Shown in pieces: positions 27,816 through 37,559 of a stretch of DNA of 64,000 nt. The position numbers were made by a program, and so were the translations under genes. Under the pieces are notes generated by a model that was given only the letters and a program-made list of their open reading frames with translations, was not told the DNA's origin and searched no databases. Source of the DNA: Symmachiella dynata (GTDB taxonomy: Bacteria > Planctomycetota > Planctomycetia > Planctomycetales > Planctomycetaceae); assembly GCF_007747995.1 (NCBI RefSeq), contig NZ_CP036276.1, forward strand, positions 4,207,001-4,271,000, given 5' to 3'. Position 1 is the first letter of the stretch; each line of letters starts with the position of its first letter.

Positions 27816-29282
27816 TTAGGCCGTATGCGCGGGGCGTTGACCCGCTTTTTTCGGCTTGCGACCGGGTCGCCGTTTCGGCTTCGATGCACTGGGACCGCCC
27901 GCGGCTTCAACCTTGCGGTATTTGCCCGCCCCTTTGCCACCAGAGCTTTTCGCACCGGAACTTTTGGCTCCAGAACCTTTTGCACCTGGCCCTTTGGGAC
28001 CGGAGTTTTTCGCCCCCGAACGCTTGGAAGCAGACCGTTTGAACTTCGAACGTTTTGAACCGGCATCCCGGCGACGATGCGATGAACCGCCCGATTTGAA
28101 TTCAGCAGGTTCGGGTAAAGATAGCTCGGGATCAATCGGTACTTTTTGCCCGATTAGACGCTCGATCGATCGCAATTCACGACGTTCGTCCCCACAGCAA
28201 AACGACAGGGCGATCCCTTCGGCACCGGCGCGTCCCGTGCGTCCAATCCGATGCACGTAGTTTTCCGGCTCGATCGGCAGATCGAAGTTGACGACATGCG
28301 TGATGTTATCAATGTCGATACCACGAGCAGCGACGTCGGTCGCCACAAGCACTTTCACTTGTTTGCGGCGAAACGCCTCTAACGCCCGTTGCCGTGCGTT
28401 TTGCGATTTGTCGCCATGAATGGCTGTCGCAGCTATGCCATCTTTGAGTAATTGCTTTTCCAGTAAGTTGGCGGTCCGCTTGGTCTTGGTGAACACCAAG
28501 GCGCGATCGACACCTTCACTGGTAAGAATTGACTTAAGCAGCGTCTTTTTCTCAGCCCGGTCGACATACAACAACCGTTGTTCAATGCGTTCCACGCTCG
28601 TCGTTTCGGGCGTTACGTTGACGCTGACCGGCTTGTGCAGCAGGCTTTGCGACAACTTAATGATGCTCGGCGGCAAGGTGGCGGAAAAGAACAGCGATTG
28701 CCGTTTCTCGGGCAAATGGCTGATGATCCGTTTTAGGTCCGGCAAAAAACCCATGTCGAGCATGCGATCCGCTTCGTCCAAAACGAACATTTCCAACTGA
28801 TCCAGTTTGATGTGCCCTTGGTTCATCAAGTCGAGCAAACGTCCCGGTGTCGCCACCAAGATGTGGGCTCCCCGATTCATCGCCCGGACCTGCTTGCCTT
28901 GATTCACACCACCGTAGACCAATGCTTGCCGCAGTTTTAAATGCCGCCCATAGACCGCAAAACTGGCGCCAATCTGGATCGCCAACTCCCGCGTCGGGGC
29001 CAAGGCCAATACCAACGGGCGTTTGGGAGTCGACTTGCGATTTCCTTGTCCGAGTTGGTTGAGAATCGGCACGGCGAAAGCCGCTGTTTTTCCAGTCCCA
29101 GTTTGAGCGCACCCCAACACATCCCGTCCCTGCATTGTGGCGGGAATGGTTTGCGCCTGGATCGGCGTGGGGGTTTCGTATTTCTCGTCAGCCAATGCAC
29201 GTTGCACGGGCGCAATCAAATCAATTTCCTGAAACGTCTTCAAAAGGTTTTCCTCAATCTGTGTTACTTTTTCGCCCGGCAT
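27816..29282 (-). CDS. DEAD-box RNA helicase, RhlE-like, with basic repeat tail
   Basis: A 488-residue ATP-dependent RNA helicase. Motifs in order: Q motif (TPIQAQTIP), Walker A CAQTGTGKT (58-66), PTRELA, VLDEADRMLDMGF, FFSATLP, VATDVAARGIDID and HRIGRTGRAG. The core ends near residue 385. The remaining 100 residues are a basic low-complexity tail of Ser/Gly-x-Lys units such as SGAKSSGAK and GPKGPGAKG, then Arg/Lys-rich sequence. Such tails bind RNA in other DEAD proteins. It may act in ribosome assembly, mRNA turnover or cold adaptation; the sequence does not decide. The gene ends at the palindromic terminator at 27759-27799. Confidence 0.92.
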   Translation of the reverse strand: MPGEKVTQIEENLLKTFQEIDLIAPVQRALADEKYETPTPIQAQTIPATMQGRDVLGCAQTGTGKTAAFAVPILNQLGQGNRKSTPKRPLVLALAPTRELAIQIGASFAVYGRHLKLRQALVYGGVNQGKQVRAMNRGAHILVATPGRLLDLMNQGHIKLDQLEMFVLDEADRMLDMGFLPDLKRIISHLPEKRQSLFFSATLPPSIIKLSQSLLHKPVSVNVTPETTSVERIEQRLLYVDRAEKKTLLKSILTSEGVDRALVFTKTKRTANLLEKQLLKDGIAATAIHGDKSQNARQRALEAFRRKQVKVLVATDVAARGIDIDNITHVVNFDLPIEPENYVHRIGRTGRAGAEGIALSFCCGDERRELRSIERLIGQKVPIDPELSLPEPAEFKSGGSSHRRRDAGSKRSKFKRSASKRSGAKNSGPKGPGAKGSGAKSSGAKSSGGKGAGKYRKVEAAGGPSASKPKRRPGRKPKKAGQRPAHTA

Positions 29283-30016
29283 CTACGAAGCGGATTCTTG
29301 CTATCGTCTCTACCTATTCCGGCGATGCAGTCTGGCTGGAACGGTTCCGCAGCCTGGACAGTGGTCGTCAGAGGGCTTCATGGGAGTTGCGCGCGATCAA
29401 CCACGGCGTGGTTGTTGGTTCGCTCAACAACAAGGGCACACTCACAAACGTGGTGCGCGGGAACCGGGGAAAACAGTTCACCGGATCCTTAGATGTTTGC
29501 CCAAGTGCAGCAGGTCGGACCGACTTCACCTATCAACTCGCATTCGCGCTTACGGGAACTCTGGACAAACAAAATCAGTCCCGCCGCAGCCGATTCAGTG
29601 GCTGCAGTCTCAGGTTTGCACCTAGCCTAACGCATCATCTTGCGAGCGAATTGTGGATGGTCAAATGTTGATCGTACGAATTCGGTGCGTTCTCAACAGA
29701 ACGCAGGCGGCCTTCCAAAACGGTCAACACAACCCCTGGTCAGCAGCGGAATCATGCGGCTTGCGTGCCGGCACGATAAGTTTCAACGGGTCTGCAGTAG
29801 CCTCCAGCTCTGCCAGAAATCCCCGTTCGACCGGAAAAACGCGTCTCATTCACACAAGACAGCGGTGCTCGCTTATTCCCGGTCGGATTGCTTCGGATTT
29901 CCGAAAACCCGAAGTGCTGAAACAGTATACCCTTAGGAACCCTGTTCGCCAACCCTCAAAGTTCGAAATCTCTCCGTTCGACGTCCAAAACACGTCGCAC
30001 AGGCCCGACGAGTTAC
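29283..30016. other. Long intergenic region without a supported gene
   Basis: About 730 bases between the helicase start and the sulfatase stop. Open frames here are short, overlap neighbours or lack start signals. One small hairpin is visible at 29686-29705 (TGCGTTCT, loop CAAC, AGAACGCA). The helicase promoter should lie at the low-coordinate end. No gene called. Confidence 0.45.
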
Positions 30017-31459
30017 CTAAAAGTCACGAAACGGCCCCCGCGGTTCCGCAGCTGCCATCTCCTTCTTCCATTGGGCAAAACGCGTCTGCAATTGGGCCAA
30101 CATTTCCGGATTCTCCGCCGACAAATCGTGTTTTTCGCCGATATCGCTCGACAGATCGTACAGCCCGGTGCCGCGCTGCGATTGGACCCATTTGTAGTTT
30201 CCCACACGCGCCGCCCGGTCGCCTCGTCGCTCCCAAAACATTTCTGTCCGCTCCGATTTTTTCTCACCAGTCAACACCGGCAGCATGTCAAACCCGTCAT
30301 AGACAATATCCTCGGGCAGTTTCGCACCGGCCAATCGCGCGAACATCGGAAACAGCTCCAATGCTGTCAGAAATTCATTCGAGACACTGTCGGCGGGAAT
30401 CCGTCCGGGATACCGTGCGATGAATGGAACGCGGATGCCCCCTTCGAACATCAGCCCTTTGCGACCACGCAGCGGAGAATTGTCAGCAATGCCGCTGCCA
30501 CCGTTGTCGGAAAAAAAGATCACCAATGTGTTGTCGGCCAGTTCATATTCCTCCAACAGGCCCAGCACTTCGCCGATGGCATCATCCATACAGGTGATCG
30601 ATGCCAGATATTCCAACCGCGCCTTCTGCTTGCTCGGCACAAGCGCTTCTTGACCGTATCGTTTTCCTTTGACCAAATTGTCTCTGTACTGCGGATACAT
30701 CTTCTTGTACCGCTCCGGGGCTTGTGCGGCACCGCGGATTTTGGGATCAAGATTCGATGCTCCGTGCGGGGCATTGAACGGCAGGTAAAGGAAAAACGGC
30801 TGATCCTTGTGCTCTTTGACAAACCGAGCCGCTTCGGTTTGAAACAAATAGGTGCAATACGTCCCCTGCTCCGCCGTGGTCGGTTGATTGTCACGGAACA
30901 TCGACGGCACGCCGTACCGCTCATGTGTAAAATAATCGATCCCTGTATTGGCAAATCCGTAATACCGGTCGAAGCCGTTTTGGAGTGGCAAAAACCGCCG
31001 CAACTGTCCGCCGTCCCATTTGCCAAACACCGCCGTCGCATAGCCGGACTGCTTGAGTACCTCGGATATCATCACCTCCTGCACATCCATCCCCAACACG
31101 CGTTCCGGGGTCACAGCGTATTCCTCAGCCGTGAAGGTTTTGCCGTAGTCGGCCACATCGTTGCGGATCATATCGTACAGGCCGTTCCGCTGTGGATAAC
31201 GCCCAGTCAGAATACTTCCCCGCGATGGCGTACAGGCGGGCCATGTCACATAAAAATCCGTGCAACGCACCCCTTGTTTCGCCAACTGATCCAAGTGCGG
31301 CGTCTTGACTTCATCGCTGCCGAAGCAACCCAGATCGCGATAGCCCTGGTCGTCGCTGACAATCAGCACAATATTCGGCGGCGGCGCAGCAACTCCGGCA
31401 TGACTGATTGAGATCACTGCGATCACGAAAACGGTGATCCGCGAGGATAGGCGAAACAT
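30017..31459 (-). CDS. Secreted type I sulfatase
   Basis: A 480-residue arylsulfatase-family enzyme that hydrolyses sulfate esters. A signal peptide covers about residues 1-25. Metal-binding aspartates are in VSDDQGYRDLG (36-37). The formylglycine motif is CTPSR (76-80), where the cysteine is oxidised to the catalytic residue by an FGE or an anaerobic maturase encoded elsewhere; the rest of the signature is GSILTGRYPQR. The C-terminal domain with SDNGGSG is present. Lineage context suggests a sulfated polysaccharide as substrate, but this cannot be read from the sequence. It stands alone, with 272 bases upstream. Confidence 0.93.
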   Translation of the reverse strand: MFRLSSRITVFVIAVISISHAGVAAPPPNIVLIVSDDQGYRDLGCFGSDEVKTPHLDQLAKQGVRCTDFYVTWPACTPSRGSILTGRYPQRNGLYDMIRNDVADYGKTFTAEEYAVTPERVLGMDVQEVMISEVLKQSGYATAVFGKWDGGQLRRFLPLQNGFDRYYGFANTGIDYFTHERYGVPSMFRDNQPTTAEQGTYCTYLFQTEAARFVKEHKDQPFFLYLPFNAPHGASNLDPKIRGAAQAPERYKKMYPQYRDNLVKGKRYGQEALVPSKQKARLEYLASITCMDDAIGEVLGLLEEYELADNTLVIFFSDNGGSGIADNSPLRGRKGLMFEGGIRVPFIARYPGRIPADSVSNEFLTALELFPMFARLAGAKLPEDIVYDGFDMLPVLTGEKKSERTEMFWERRGDRAARVGNYKWVQSQRGTGLYDLSSDIGEKHDLSAENPEMLAQLQTRFAQWKKEMAAAEPRGPFRDF

Positions 31460-31732
31460 ATCGGTTACTCCCTGTGGTTCAGCATCAGGTGGGTGATTCC
31501 ATTGGCTGCATTATGGCATTCACACGTTTTCGCTTCAAACGCCCTATCAGTAACGCGTAACGCTTTCAGAATTAAGGCGGCAGATCAAAGACTTCCCAAG
31601 TGTTACAAGTTTTTCGTGTGATTTTCCAACATTTTTAGAAATCGTTGGCGTGTCGCTGCCATGCTTGGGCATTTCAGTTTAGAGGACAACACAAACATCA
31701 CACACGAATAAAAACCTGAAAGCCACGCGATA

Positions 31733-32842
31733 ATGCTGAACAACAAACATCAACGAAAATTGAGAATCGAATCTCTCGAAGACCGCAAATTGATGACCGC
31801 CAACATGGAGATTGGCGAGTCGGTCGCGGTGGGGGGAGGATTCTTGCCTGCCCGAAATCAGCAACTGTTCATCACCGGATCAGACGGTGACGACCATATC
31901 GAAATTTCCTACCTTTCACGGCAGGCAGGAGTCACACGGGTCCAAGCTACCATCCGCGACGCTGACGGTAATGTCCTGATTCAAAATGTCTATAACTCTG
32001 AGGACTTCGAACAAATCGAAGTTTATGGAGGCGGCGGAAACGATACGATTATCAATAACACACTCTACCGCATGGCTGCCAATGGCGGCACCGGCGATGA
32101 CACGATCTACGGCGGTGCCGCAAACGATATTCTCATCGGTTCCCATGGAAACGACTACCTAAACGGCCGCTACGGAAATGATGAAATCGCCGGCGGGAGC
32201 TTATTATATGCAGAATCGTCAAGTTACGTTGCCTATCATGAGACTGACGGATTTGATCACGGCAATGATACGTTAATTGGCGGCAGCGGCAGCGATGAAC
32301 TCTACGGTGGATTCGGGAACGACAAAATCGACGGGGGGAGCGGCAACGACAACATTATCGGCGGCAGTGGCAACGACACCCTAAACGGTGGCTACGGCGC
32401 GGATACGATTTGGGGCGACTACCATGACGATCTCAGCACGCCATTGCGCTACGTTGAGAACGGCCATGACGTGCTCAATGGCGGGCGAGGAAATGACACG
32501 CTTTCCGGCGGCGATGGCAACGATACGATTTTCGGCTCTTATGGAGATGACGAACTATTCGGCAAGCAGGGCGATGATCTTTTGAAGGGCGGAGACGGTA
32601 ACGATCGACTCCACGGCGAAGCAGGCAACGATGAACTCTTTGGGCAAGCAGGAGTTGACTTCCTCTTCGGCCAGGAAGGCAACGACACACTCACCGGTGG
32701 TTCCGGCTTCGACTACACAATCGGCGGAGCCGGTTCCGATCGCATCGCCCGGGAATGGGAAATCATCTGGTCCGAACGATTGTTTCCGATCACCGGCGTC
32801 CGTCCACACGATTTCAATGGGAGTGAGGACCGCTGGTTTTAA
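31733..32842 (+). CDS. Calcium-binding repeat (RTX-like) protein with LEPR-like N-terminus
   Basis: A 369-residue acidic protein. The N-terminus has RKLRIESLEDRKLMTA (9-22), a version of the LEPxxRxLL motif found at the N-terminus of large planctomycete surface proteins; no standard signal peptide is seen. From about residue 120 to 345 it has repeats of the GGxGxDxL type (GGSGNDNIIGG, GGDGNDTIFG), which fold as a calcium-filled beta roll. It has no lipase or protease domain, so it is probably structural or adhesive. No type I secretion genes are adjacent. It ends at a strong terminator. Confidence 0.85.
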   Translation: MLNNKHQRKLRIESLEDRKLMTANMEIGESVAVGGGFLPARNQQLFITGSDGDDHIEISYLSRQAGVTRVQATIRDADGNVLIQNVYNSEDFEQIEVYGGGGNDTIINNTLYRMAANGGTGDDTIYGGAANDILIGSHGNDYLNGRYGNDEIAGGSLLYAESSSYVAYHETDGFDHGNDTLIGGSGSDELYGGFGNDKIDGGSGNDNIIGGSGNDTLNGGYGADTIWGDYHDDLSTPLRYVENGHDVLNGGRGNDTLSGGDGNDTIFGSYGDDELFGKQGDDLLKGGDGNDRLHGEAGNDELFGQAGVDFLFGQEGNDTLTGGSGFDYTIGGAGSDRIAREWEIIWSERLFPITGVRPHDFNGSEDRWF

Positions 32843-32863
32843 GGTCTGACAACCCACACACCA

Positions 32864-32892
32864 AGCCCCGCCAATTGGCGGGGCTATTTTTT
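32864..32892. terminator. Rho-independent terminator
   Basis: A perfect 22-base palindrome (AGCCCCGCCAATTGGCGGGGCT) is followed by ATTTTTTT, just after the calcium-repeat gene (stop at 32842) and before the convergent esterase gene stop at 32904. It clearly terminates the plus-strand gene; the A-run needed on the other side is weak. Confidence 0.92.
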
Positions 32893-32903
32893 TGTGCGTT
32901 CCT

Positions 32904-33812
32904 TTACGGCGCGAGCAATTTGTCCATTAGGAATTCCTGCGAATTCGCATATTTGTCGGATTTTGAAACGCCTTTGATCAACAAATAGCACTCGTGCTTT
33001 TGAGCGTCCGCTTTCTCCTTCATCTTCACTCCGTAGACCGGATGATGAATGCCGTGCCCGGCGCTCTCCGAGGGGAGTTTCATGTTGTTGCCATAGGTCA
33101 TCAGCAGCGGCGGGTCATTGCCATCCAGATGATTGTACGGCGAGAATTCCTTGTAGAGGGCTTCGTGTTTGTCATAGTTTTTGAGCGCGCCTTCCATGGT
33201 TGGCTCCCCGACCGCCATGTTGATCATTCGGTGCTTAAGCACATTTGGTCCCAGCCATGGTTCGATGACTTTAGGATCGATCGAAACCTGTCCTCCCCCA
33301 ACGGCAGCGGCACAGACCCGCGTCGATTCGCGCAACACCGGGTCTTTTGCATCCGGGTCGGCCAGATCATCGTGCAATAGCAACCACATCGATGTACAGG
33401 CTCCCGCGCTGCCGCCGGTTAGGGCAATGTGTTTGGTATCGATGTTCCAGTCATCCGCTTTGGTCCGCAAAAACTGAATCGCCCGCGCCGCATCATGCAC
33501 GGGAGCCGGTAAGGGATACTTTCCCGTATGCCGATAATTGATCGCCGCGTAGGAAATCCCCTTGTCTAGAAACGGTTGGAATCGTGCCTGCTTTTGTTTC
33601 TTATCCCCACCCGTCCAACCGCCGCCGTGAATATAAACCAACAACGGTCGCGGCCCTTCCCCTTCCGCCTGCCAGAAGTCGAGCACGTTCTCCGCGAATG
33701 GACCATATGAGACATCAGCTGCCGTCGGCGCGTCTTGCTTCGGTTTCTCCGCCGCTTGCAAAATAGTCGTCGCGGTCATCAGGACCATAAAAAATGATGT
33801 AACAATTTTCAT
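32904..33812 (-). CDS. Secreted alpha/beta hydrolase (esterase/lipase family)
   Basis: A 302-residue protein with a signal peptide (about 1-22). It has the oxyanion-hole motif HGGGW (62-66) and a nucleophile elbow GGSAGA (Ser 135), typical of BD-FAE/hormone-sensitive-lipase-like esterases. The remaining triad members are harder to place; candidates are an Asp near residue 235 and a His in HGIHHPVYG (about 265). Such enzymes often deacetylate polysaccharides or cleave small esters. The stop faces the terminator of the calcium-repeat gene. It is followed upstream by a separate amidohydrolase gene with a 121-base gap, so operon linkage is uncertain. Confidence 0.85.
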   Translation of the reverse strand: MKIVTSFFMVLMTATTILQAAEKPKQDAPTAADVSYGPFAENVLDFWQAEGEGPRPLLVYIHGGGWTGGDKKQKQARFQPFLDKGISYAAINYRHTGKYPLPAPVHDAARAIQFLRTKADDWNIDTKHIALTGGSAGACTSMWLLLHDDLADPDAKDPVLRESTRVCAAAVGGGQVSIDPKVIEPWLGPNVLKHRMINMAVGEPTMEGALKNYDKHEALYKEFSPYNHLDGNDPPLLMTYGNNMKLPSESAGHGIHHPVYGVKMKEKADAQKHECYLLIKGVSKSDKYANSQEFLMDKLLAP

Positions 33813-33933
33813 GTTGTCTTCCTATGAAGTGGATATATTCAAAGAATTCGTCACGCCAGAGTCATCTCAGACGCGCTGCGGACAGGCCCAATACGTGCCT
33901 CGCATCATACCATGCGTGGCCGCTGATCGCCTG

Positions 33934-35271
33934 TTATTGATTGCCATCGAAAGTCTCGGTTTGAAAAACCGCTCGTTGGCAATCCAGATATTCCTCTTTA
34001 GTCATCGCAACTTCGTGATTCGCCATCACTCGCTGAGCGTTCGCCGCGTCGCCATGGAGCAGATCGACCGCCATCGTTGCCAACGTCTTGGCAGGCGCTA
34101 AGTAGCCCGCATCCGCATCGGAAATATGCCAATCGATTTGATGATGCGAACCGCTGGCACCGGTCATCATTGGATGCAGCACAGGCATAATTTGACTCAG
34201 GTCACCGGCATCGGTCGAACCGCCTGCGTGTGGATAGTCGCGATAGCCATCGCTCCCCAAAATCGCTCCGGCATTGTTGCGGAATAGCTCCGCCAACTCA
34301 GGGTCATTTCGCAATGGCAAATTGCCCGGGACCGTTTCGATTTCCACCCGGCAGCCCATCGCCATGGCGGCGCCGCGCAACGCGCGATCGACCTTGGCCG
34401 ACGCATCGAGAATCGCCGCGGGTGTTTTACCGCGAACGTATGTCTCCAGACAGACCTCGGCCGGCACAATGTTCACCAAATCGCCCCCCTTGGTGATAAT
34501 CGGATGCACCCGTACACAGTCTTCGTCGCGAAATGTCTCCCGCTGCGCGTTGATGGCACTCAGCGCCAATTGGGCGGCATTCAGCGCGTTGACGCCCCGT
34601 TCGGGAAAACCTCCGGCATGGGATGCCTTCCCCAAAAACCGAATATTCTTGGCTAGAAAACCGTTCGACGACGGCGCCAATCCCATCCGGCCCTCATGGA
34701 CGTCGGGACTAGTCGAGTGAATCATCACCGCCATGTCCACATCGTCAAACAGCCCCAATCGAATCAATTCCTGTTTACCGGTCAGAAACGAAGTGCGGCC
34801 TTCCTTGACCAATCCTAGCCGGTAACCAATCTCGACATACTCCTCAGCCGGGACAGCGAAAAACACGATCGTGCCGGCCAGTTGTTCCGCCACGCCCGAT
34901 TGTGTTAGCCCCAGCGCTGCTCCCAACATGCCGGCGATTTGCGCATTGTGACCACACGCGTGTGCGGCCCCGGTTTCAGCGCAAGCGCGGGGATGATCCG
35001 GCACCTGCAGCGCATCCAGTTCCCCCATCAACGCCACCGTCGGCCCCGGCTTTCCGCCCCGCAAAACCGCCTTCACGCCAGTGATTGCCAATTGATCATC
35101 GAATGACAACCCGAAGTCCGTGAAAGACTCTTTAACTAAATCCGCTGTGCGAAACTCCTTAAAACCAAGCTCCGGCGCATCCATGATCGCTTCGCCGATA
35201 CCCACAACCGTCTCGCGGCGCGCATCAATTTCATGGGTAAGGTGCTGCTTCAACTCAGCGCAACTATTCAT
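33934..35271 (-). CDS. M20D family amidohydrolase (aminobenzoyl-glutamate hydrolase-like)
   Basis: A 445-residue metal-dependent peptidase/amidase of the M20D family (AbgB/HipO-like). Visible motifs: APELGFKEFRTADLV near the N-terminus, GELDAL, the metal-binding ETGAAHACGHNAQIAGM, and VPAEEYVEIGYR, with the second-metal histidine region at HSTSPDVHEGR and a late motif GSTDAGDLSQIMP. It would cleave an amide bond in an N-acyl or aminobenzoyl amino acid. No signal peptide is seen, so it is cytoplasmic. The next gene (35301) starts close upstream on the same strand, with a 29-base gap, so both could be cotranscribed, but no shared pathway is evident. Confidence 0.87.
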   Translation of the reverse strand: MNSCAELKQHLTHEIDARRETVVGIGEAIMDAPELGFKEFRTADLVKESFTDFGLSFDDQLAITGVKAVLRGGKPGPTVALMGELDALQVPDHPRACAETGAAHACGHNAQIAGMLGAALGLTQSGVAEQLAGTIVFFAVPAEEYVEIGYRLGLVKEGRTSFLTGKQELIRLGLFDDVDMAVMIHSTSPDVHEGRMGLAPSSNGFLAKNIRFLGKASHAGGFPERGVNALNAAQLALSAINAQRETFRDEDCVRVHPIITKGGDLVNIVPAEVCLETYVRGKTPAAILDASAKVDRALRGAAMAMGCRVEIETVPGNLPLRNDPELAELFRNNAGAILGSDGYRDYPHAGGSTDAGDLSQIMPVLHPMMTGASGSHHQIDWHISDADAGYLAPAKTLATMAVDLLHGDAANAQRVMANHEVAMTKEEYLDCQRAVFQTETFDGNQ

Positions 35272-35300
35272 CGAGAGACTCCCATCACAAACGGTCTGCG

Positions 35301-36680
35301 CTACGGAGCGCTCTGATTGAAATCAACTGCAAAGATCTGCGTAACATTCTTACCATCCGTCGCGACACTGCGGTTATAAGCCAATGTCTCACCGTCGTGA
35401 CTCCACACCAACGCGTACGCTGCCGTGTCACCATCGCTCAGCACATGACTTTTGCCAAAGTCCGCGCCGGGCTTTACGTCGGCGACGAGAACCTTGTCCC
35501 CGGCAACAAACGCAATGAATTTGCCCGAGGGATGCCAACGCGCATCGGTATCGACGCCCCCTTTGACAAAGGTCGCCTGTTGCGGTTCTCCTCCGGTTGG
35601 CGATATCAGAAAAATCTGCCAGTCGCCTTGAGCATCGCGCATCCGAAACGAGATTTGCGAACCATCGTGGGAACTGCGGGCGATTCCTTCGCAACCGGGA
35701 AACTTGGCCTCAGCGGTGTGCGTCAACCGCCGTTGCACCGCACCGGCCGGCGGCATCGGAAAATGCGTGTCGGTCCCTTCCAGCGGTCCCAACGGTCCTG
35801 GTTTGGTGACCTCTTCGGGAATATCGACAATATACAACTCGTCCAGCGGTTCCCCATGCTTGTCGCGCGTCGTGCCGATAAACGCGCGGGCCAATTGCCT
35901 GCCACCATCGTCACGACGATATCCGTTTTGGCCCACCCAACTATCCGCAGCGGCGTGCGAGATTTCGTCGCTGCCCGGCTTGGGATCGGGAGTGACAACG
36001 ACAACTAACACCGAATAGCCTTCGCCATGCGACAAAAATTGCGGCGACGCCGGGACTTGAACGGGATGCCCCAATTTCGTCACACCAATCGTCCGCAGAT
36101 CGAGATGTTTCCCGGTCTTCAAACCGTGCGCGCGGACGACCGCATCGTTGTACGTAAAACCAACCCACTTCCCATCCCCAGAGAATTCATGCCGGTGCGT
36201 TCCGCCGCGCAGCGCTCCCGGAGTGTAAGGCGCTTGCGTATCGCGGGCGTCGGCAAACCGAATAGTCCCGTCGCCATCTCCACTCACGATGCCACCAATC
36301 CGGCGGTGTTTTTCGTATTGGTCTTCCGCACCGGTCGGCTGCAGTGGTCCGTGAATGAAGATCACCTCGTCACGATCCGGGGCATAGCTGGCCGCCAACA
36401 CGCCCGGGCCAAAGGCGTTGGGATGCTGGGGAGTATACAGCTGCGTAATCTCCCCCGTAGCAATTTCGACTTTGGCAATCACCCGCGCTTGAGACAAGTC
36501 GGGACCAGACCGCGTATCGAACACCAAAAACCGGTCGTCCGGCGAGAAATTGTCGTTGTTATCCAACTCATGGTTCTGCGCACTGCCGTGTGTAATCTGT
36601 CGTTCTTGCGCACTCGATTGCATCGTCATCAAAAGTAACACTCCTCCCGCCACCAACCCAAAGATTCGGAGATTTGGCAT
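35301..36680 (-). CDS. DUF3748 / TolB-like beta-propeller secreted protein
   Basis: A 459-residue protein with a signal peptide (about 1-24, ending MQSSAQE). The rest is rich in TolB/WD40-like propeller blades, for example NFSPDDRFLVFDTRSG, HRHEFSGDGKWVGFTYND, SHDGSQISFRMRDAQGD and WHPSGKFIAFVAGDKVL. This matches the DUF3748 family (YidR-like), whose members are predicted propellers of unknown function, by characteristic motifs such as HGSAQNHELDNNDNF. It is probably periplasmic. It lies upstream of the M20 amidohydrolase gene on the same strand. Confidence 0.75.
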   Translation of the reverse strand: MPNLRIFGLVAGGVLLLMTMQSSAQERQITHGSAQNHELDNNDNFSPDDRFLVFDTRSGPDLSQARVIAKVEIATGEITQLYTPQHPNAFGPGVLAASYAPDRDEVIFIHGPLQPTGAEDQYEKHRRIGGIVSGDGDGTIRFADARDTQAPYTPGALRGGTHRHEFSGDGKWVGFTYNDAVVRAHGLKTGKHLDLRTIGVTKLGHPVQVPASPQFLSHGEGYSVLVVVVTPDPKPGSDEISHAAADSWVGQNGYRRDDGGRQLARAFIGTTRDKHGEPLDELYIVDIPEEVTKPGPLGPLEGTDTHFPMPPAGAVQRRLTHTAEAKFPGCEGIARSSHDGSQISFRMRDAQGDWQIFLISPTGGEPQQATFVKGGVDTDARWHPSGKFIAFVAGDKVLVADVKPGADFGKSHVLSDGDTAAYALVWSHDGETLAYNRSVATDGKNVTQIFAVDFNQSAP

Positions 36681-36785
36681 TCTATTGTTCCAATTATTTT
36701 TTGCTTGTTGGTCCTATTCAAAAGCGAGTAGACCAAATCAAATGTCTCCTGGCCACCCGCAACTATTAATTCGTGCACGACGGGT

Positions 36786-37559
36786 TCAATTTGCATCCAC
36801 TTCTGCATGCGGCTCCACCGAAAACTTAAAGCTTTCGCAAACACCACGAACGAAGTTCGCATCGATTGTGGAGGAGGCCCCGCGAAAATTAATGTAGCCC
36901 CCCTGCTTGCTCTGCTTGTCTTCCCAGGAAAAAGACGCGAATTTGCCATCAAAGTGAATCATGCCTTCAATGTCATCGCTGAACATAGTTTCGACTCGAC
37001 CGAAATTTCTGAACCGAAATAGTTGGCCCGCTGTCATGCAGAATGCATGCCAGCGCACTTCGCCATGTGTCATCGACCAACGAAAATCACTGGAACCGGC
37101 TTGGCAACAGTACCACCTTAGCTTAGGTAGCGTCACCCCCTTCAGCTCCGGGCGAATTTTGGCTACGTCAAACATTTCGTAAAGTTCGCCATTATCCGCC
37201 GGTCTCGCCACCATCACCATAACGCCAACACCGTTTTGAAATATGACTAGGTCCGGACTGGGTTGGTCCTGCGTTTCAACAACGTCGGAAGGTAATCGGA
37301 ACTCCATACCATCAACGCGGACGGATGCCCAATCATCCGGGATGGCCGTTTGCGGCATCTCTGATACTGGAATCGCGTGAACTTCGTCAGAATCCAGACG
37401 TGCCTCAGCATATTTCCACATCACATGTGGCCACCACCGAACGACACACAAGATGATTAGCACGATTGTGCAAACCAGAACCGGTCTGCCCCACAATCGA
37501 GACAATCCCCTGCTTCGGACACGATGTTCAGGGTTGTGCAGTGGCTCGCTATTGCTCAT
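36786..37559 (-). CDS. Hypothetical single-pass membrane protein
   Basis: A 257-residue protein I do not recognise. It has a basic N-terminus (HRVRSRGLSRLWGR), one hydrophobic segment (about 27-44, VLVCTIVLIILCVV) and then a soluble part, probably outside the membrane. Landmarks of that part are RWYCCQ, a Trp-rich stretch WSMTHGEVRWHAFCM and FASFSWEDKQS. There is no repeat or catalytic motif. It starts at an ATG close to the window's non-coding stretch and has no close neighbour on the same strand other than the DUF3748 gene, about 105 bases away. Composition matches its neighbours. Confidence 0.65.
   Translation of the reverse strand: MSNSEPLHNPEHRVRSRGLSRLWGRPVLVCTIVLIILCVVRWWPHVMWKYAEARLDSDEVHAIPVSEMPQTAIPDDWASVRVDGMEFRLPSDVVETQDQPSPDLVIFQNGVGVMVMVARPADNGELYEMFDVAKIRPELKGVTLPKLRWYCCQAGSSDFRWSMTHGEVRWHAFCMTAGQLFRFRNFGRVETMFSDDIEGMIHFDGKFASFSWEDKQSKQGGYINFRGASSTIDANFVRGVCESFKFSVEPHAEVDAN

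Noticed and set aside
30071-31411. Plus-strand open frame of about 446 codons opposite the sulfatase
   Set aside because: It mirrors the sulfatase gene, whose motifs are clear, and its own sequence shows no domain.
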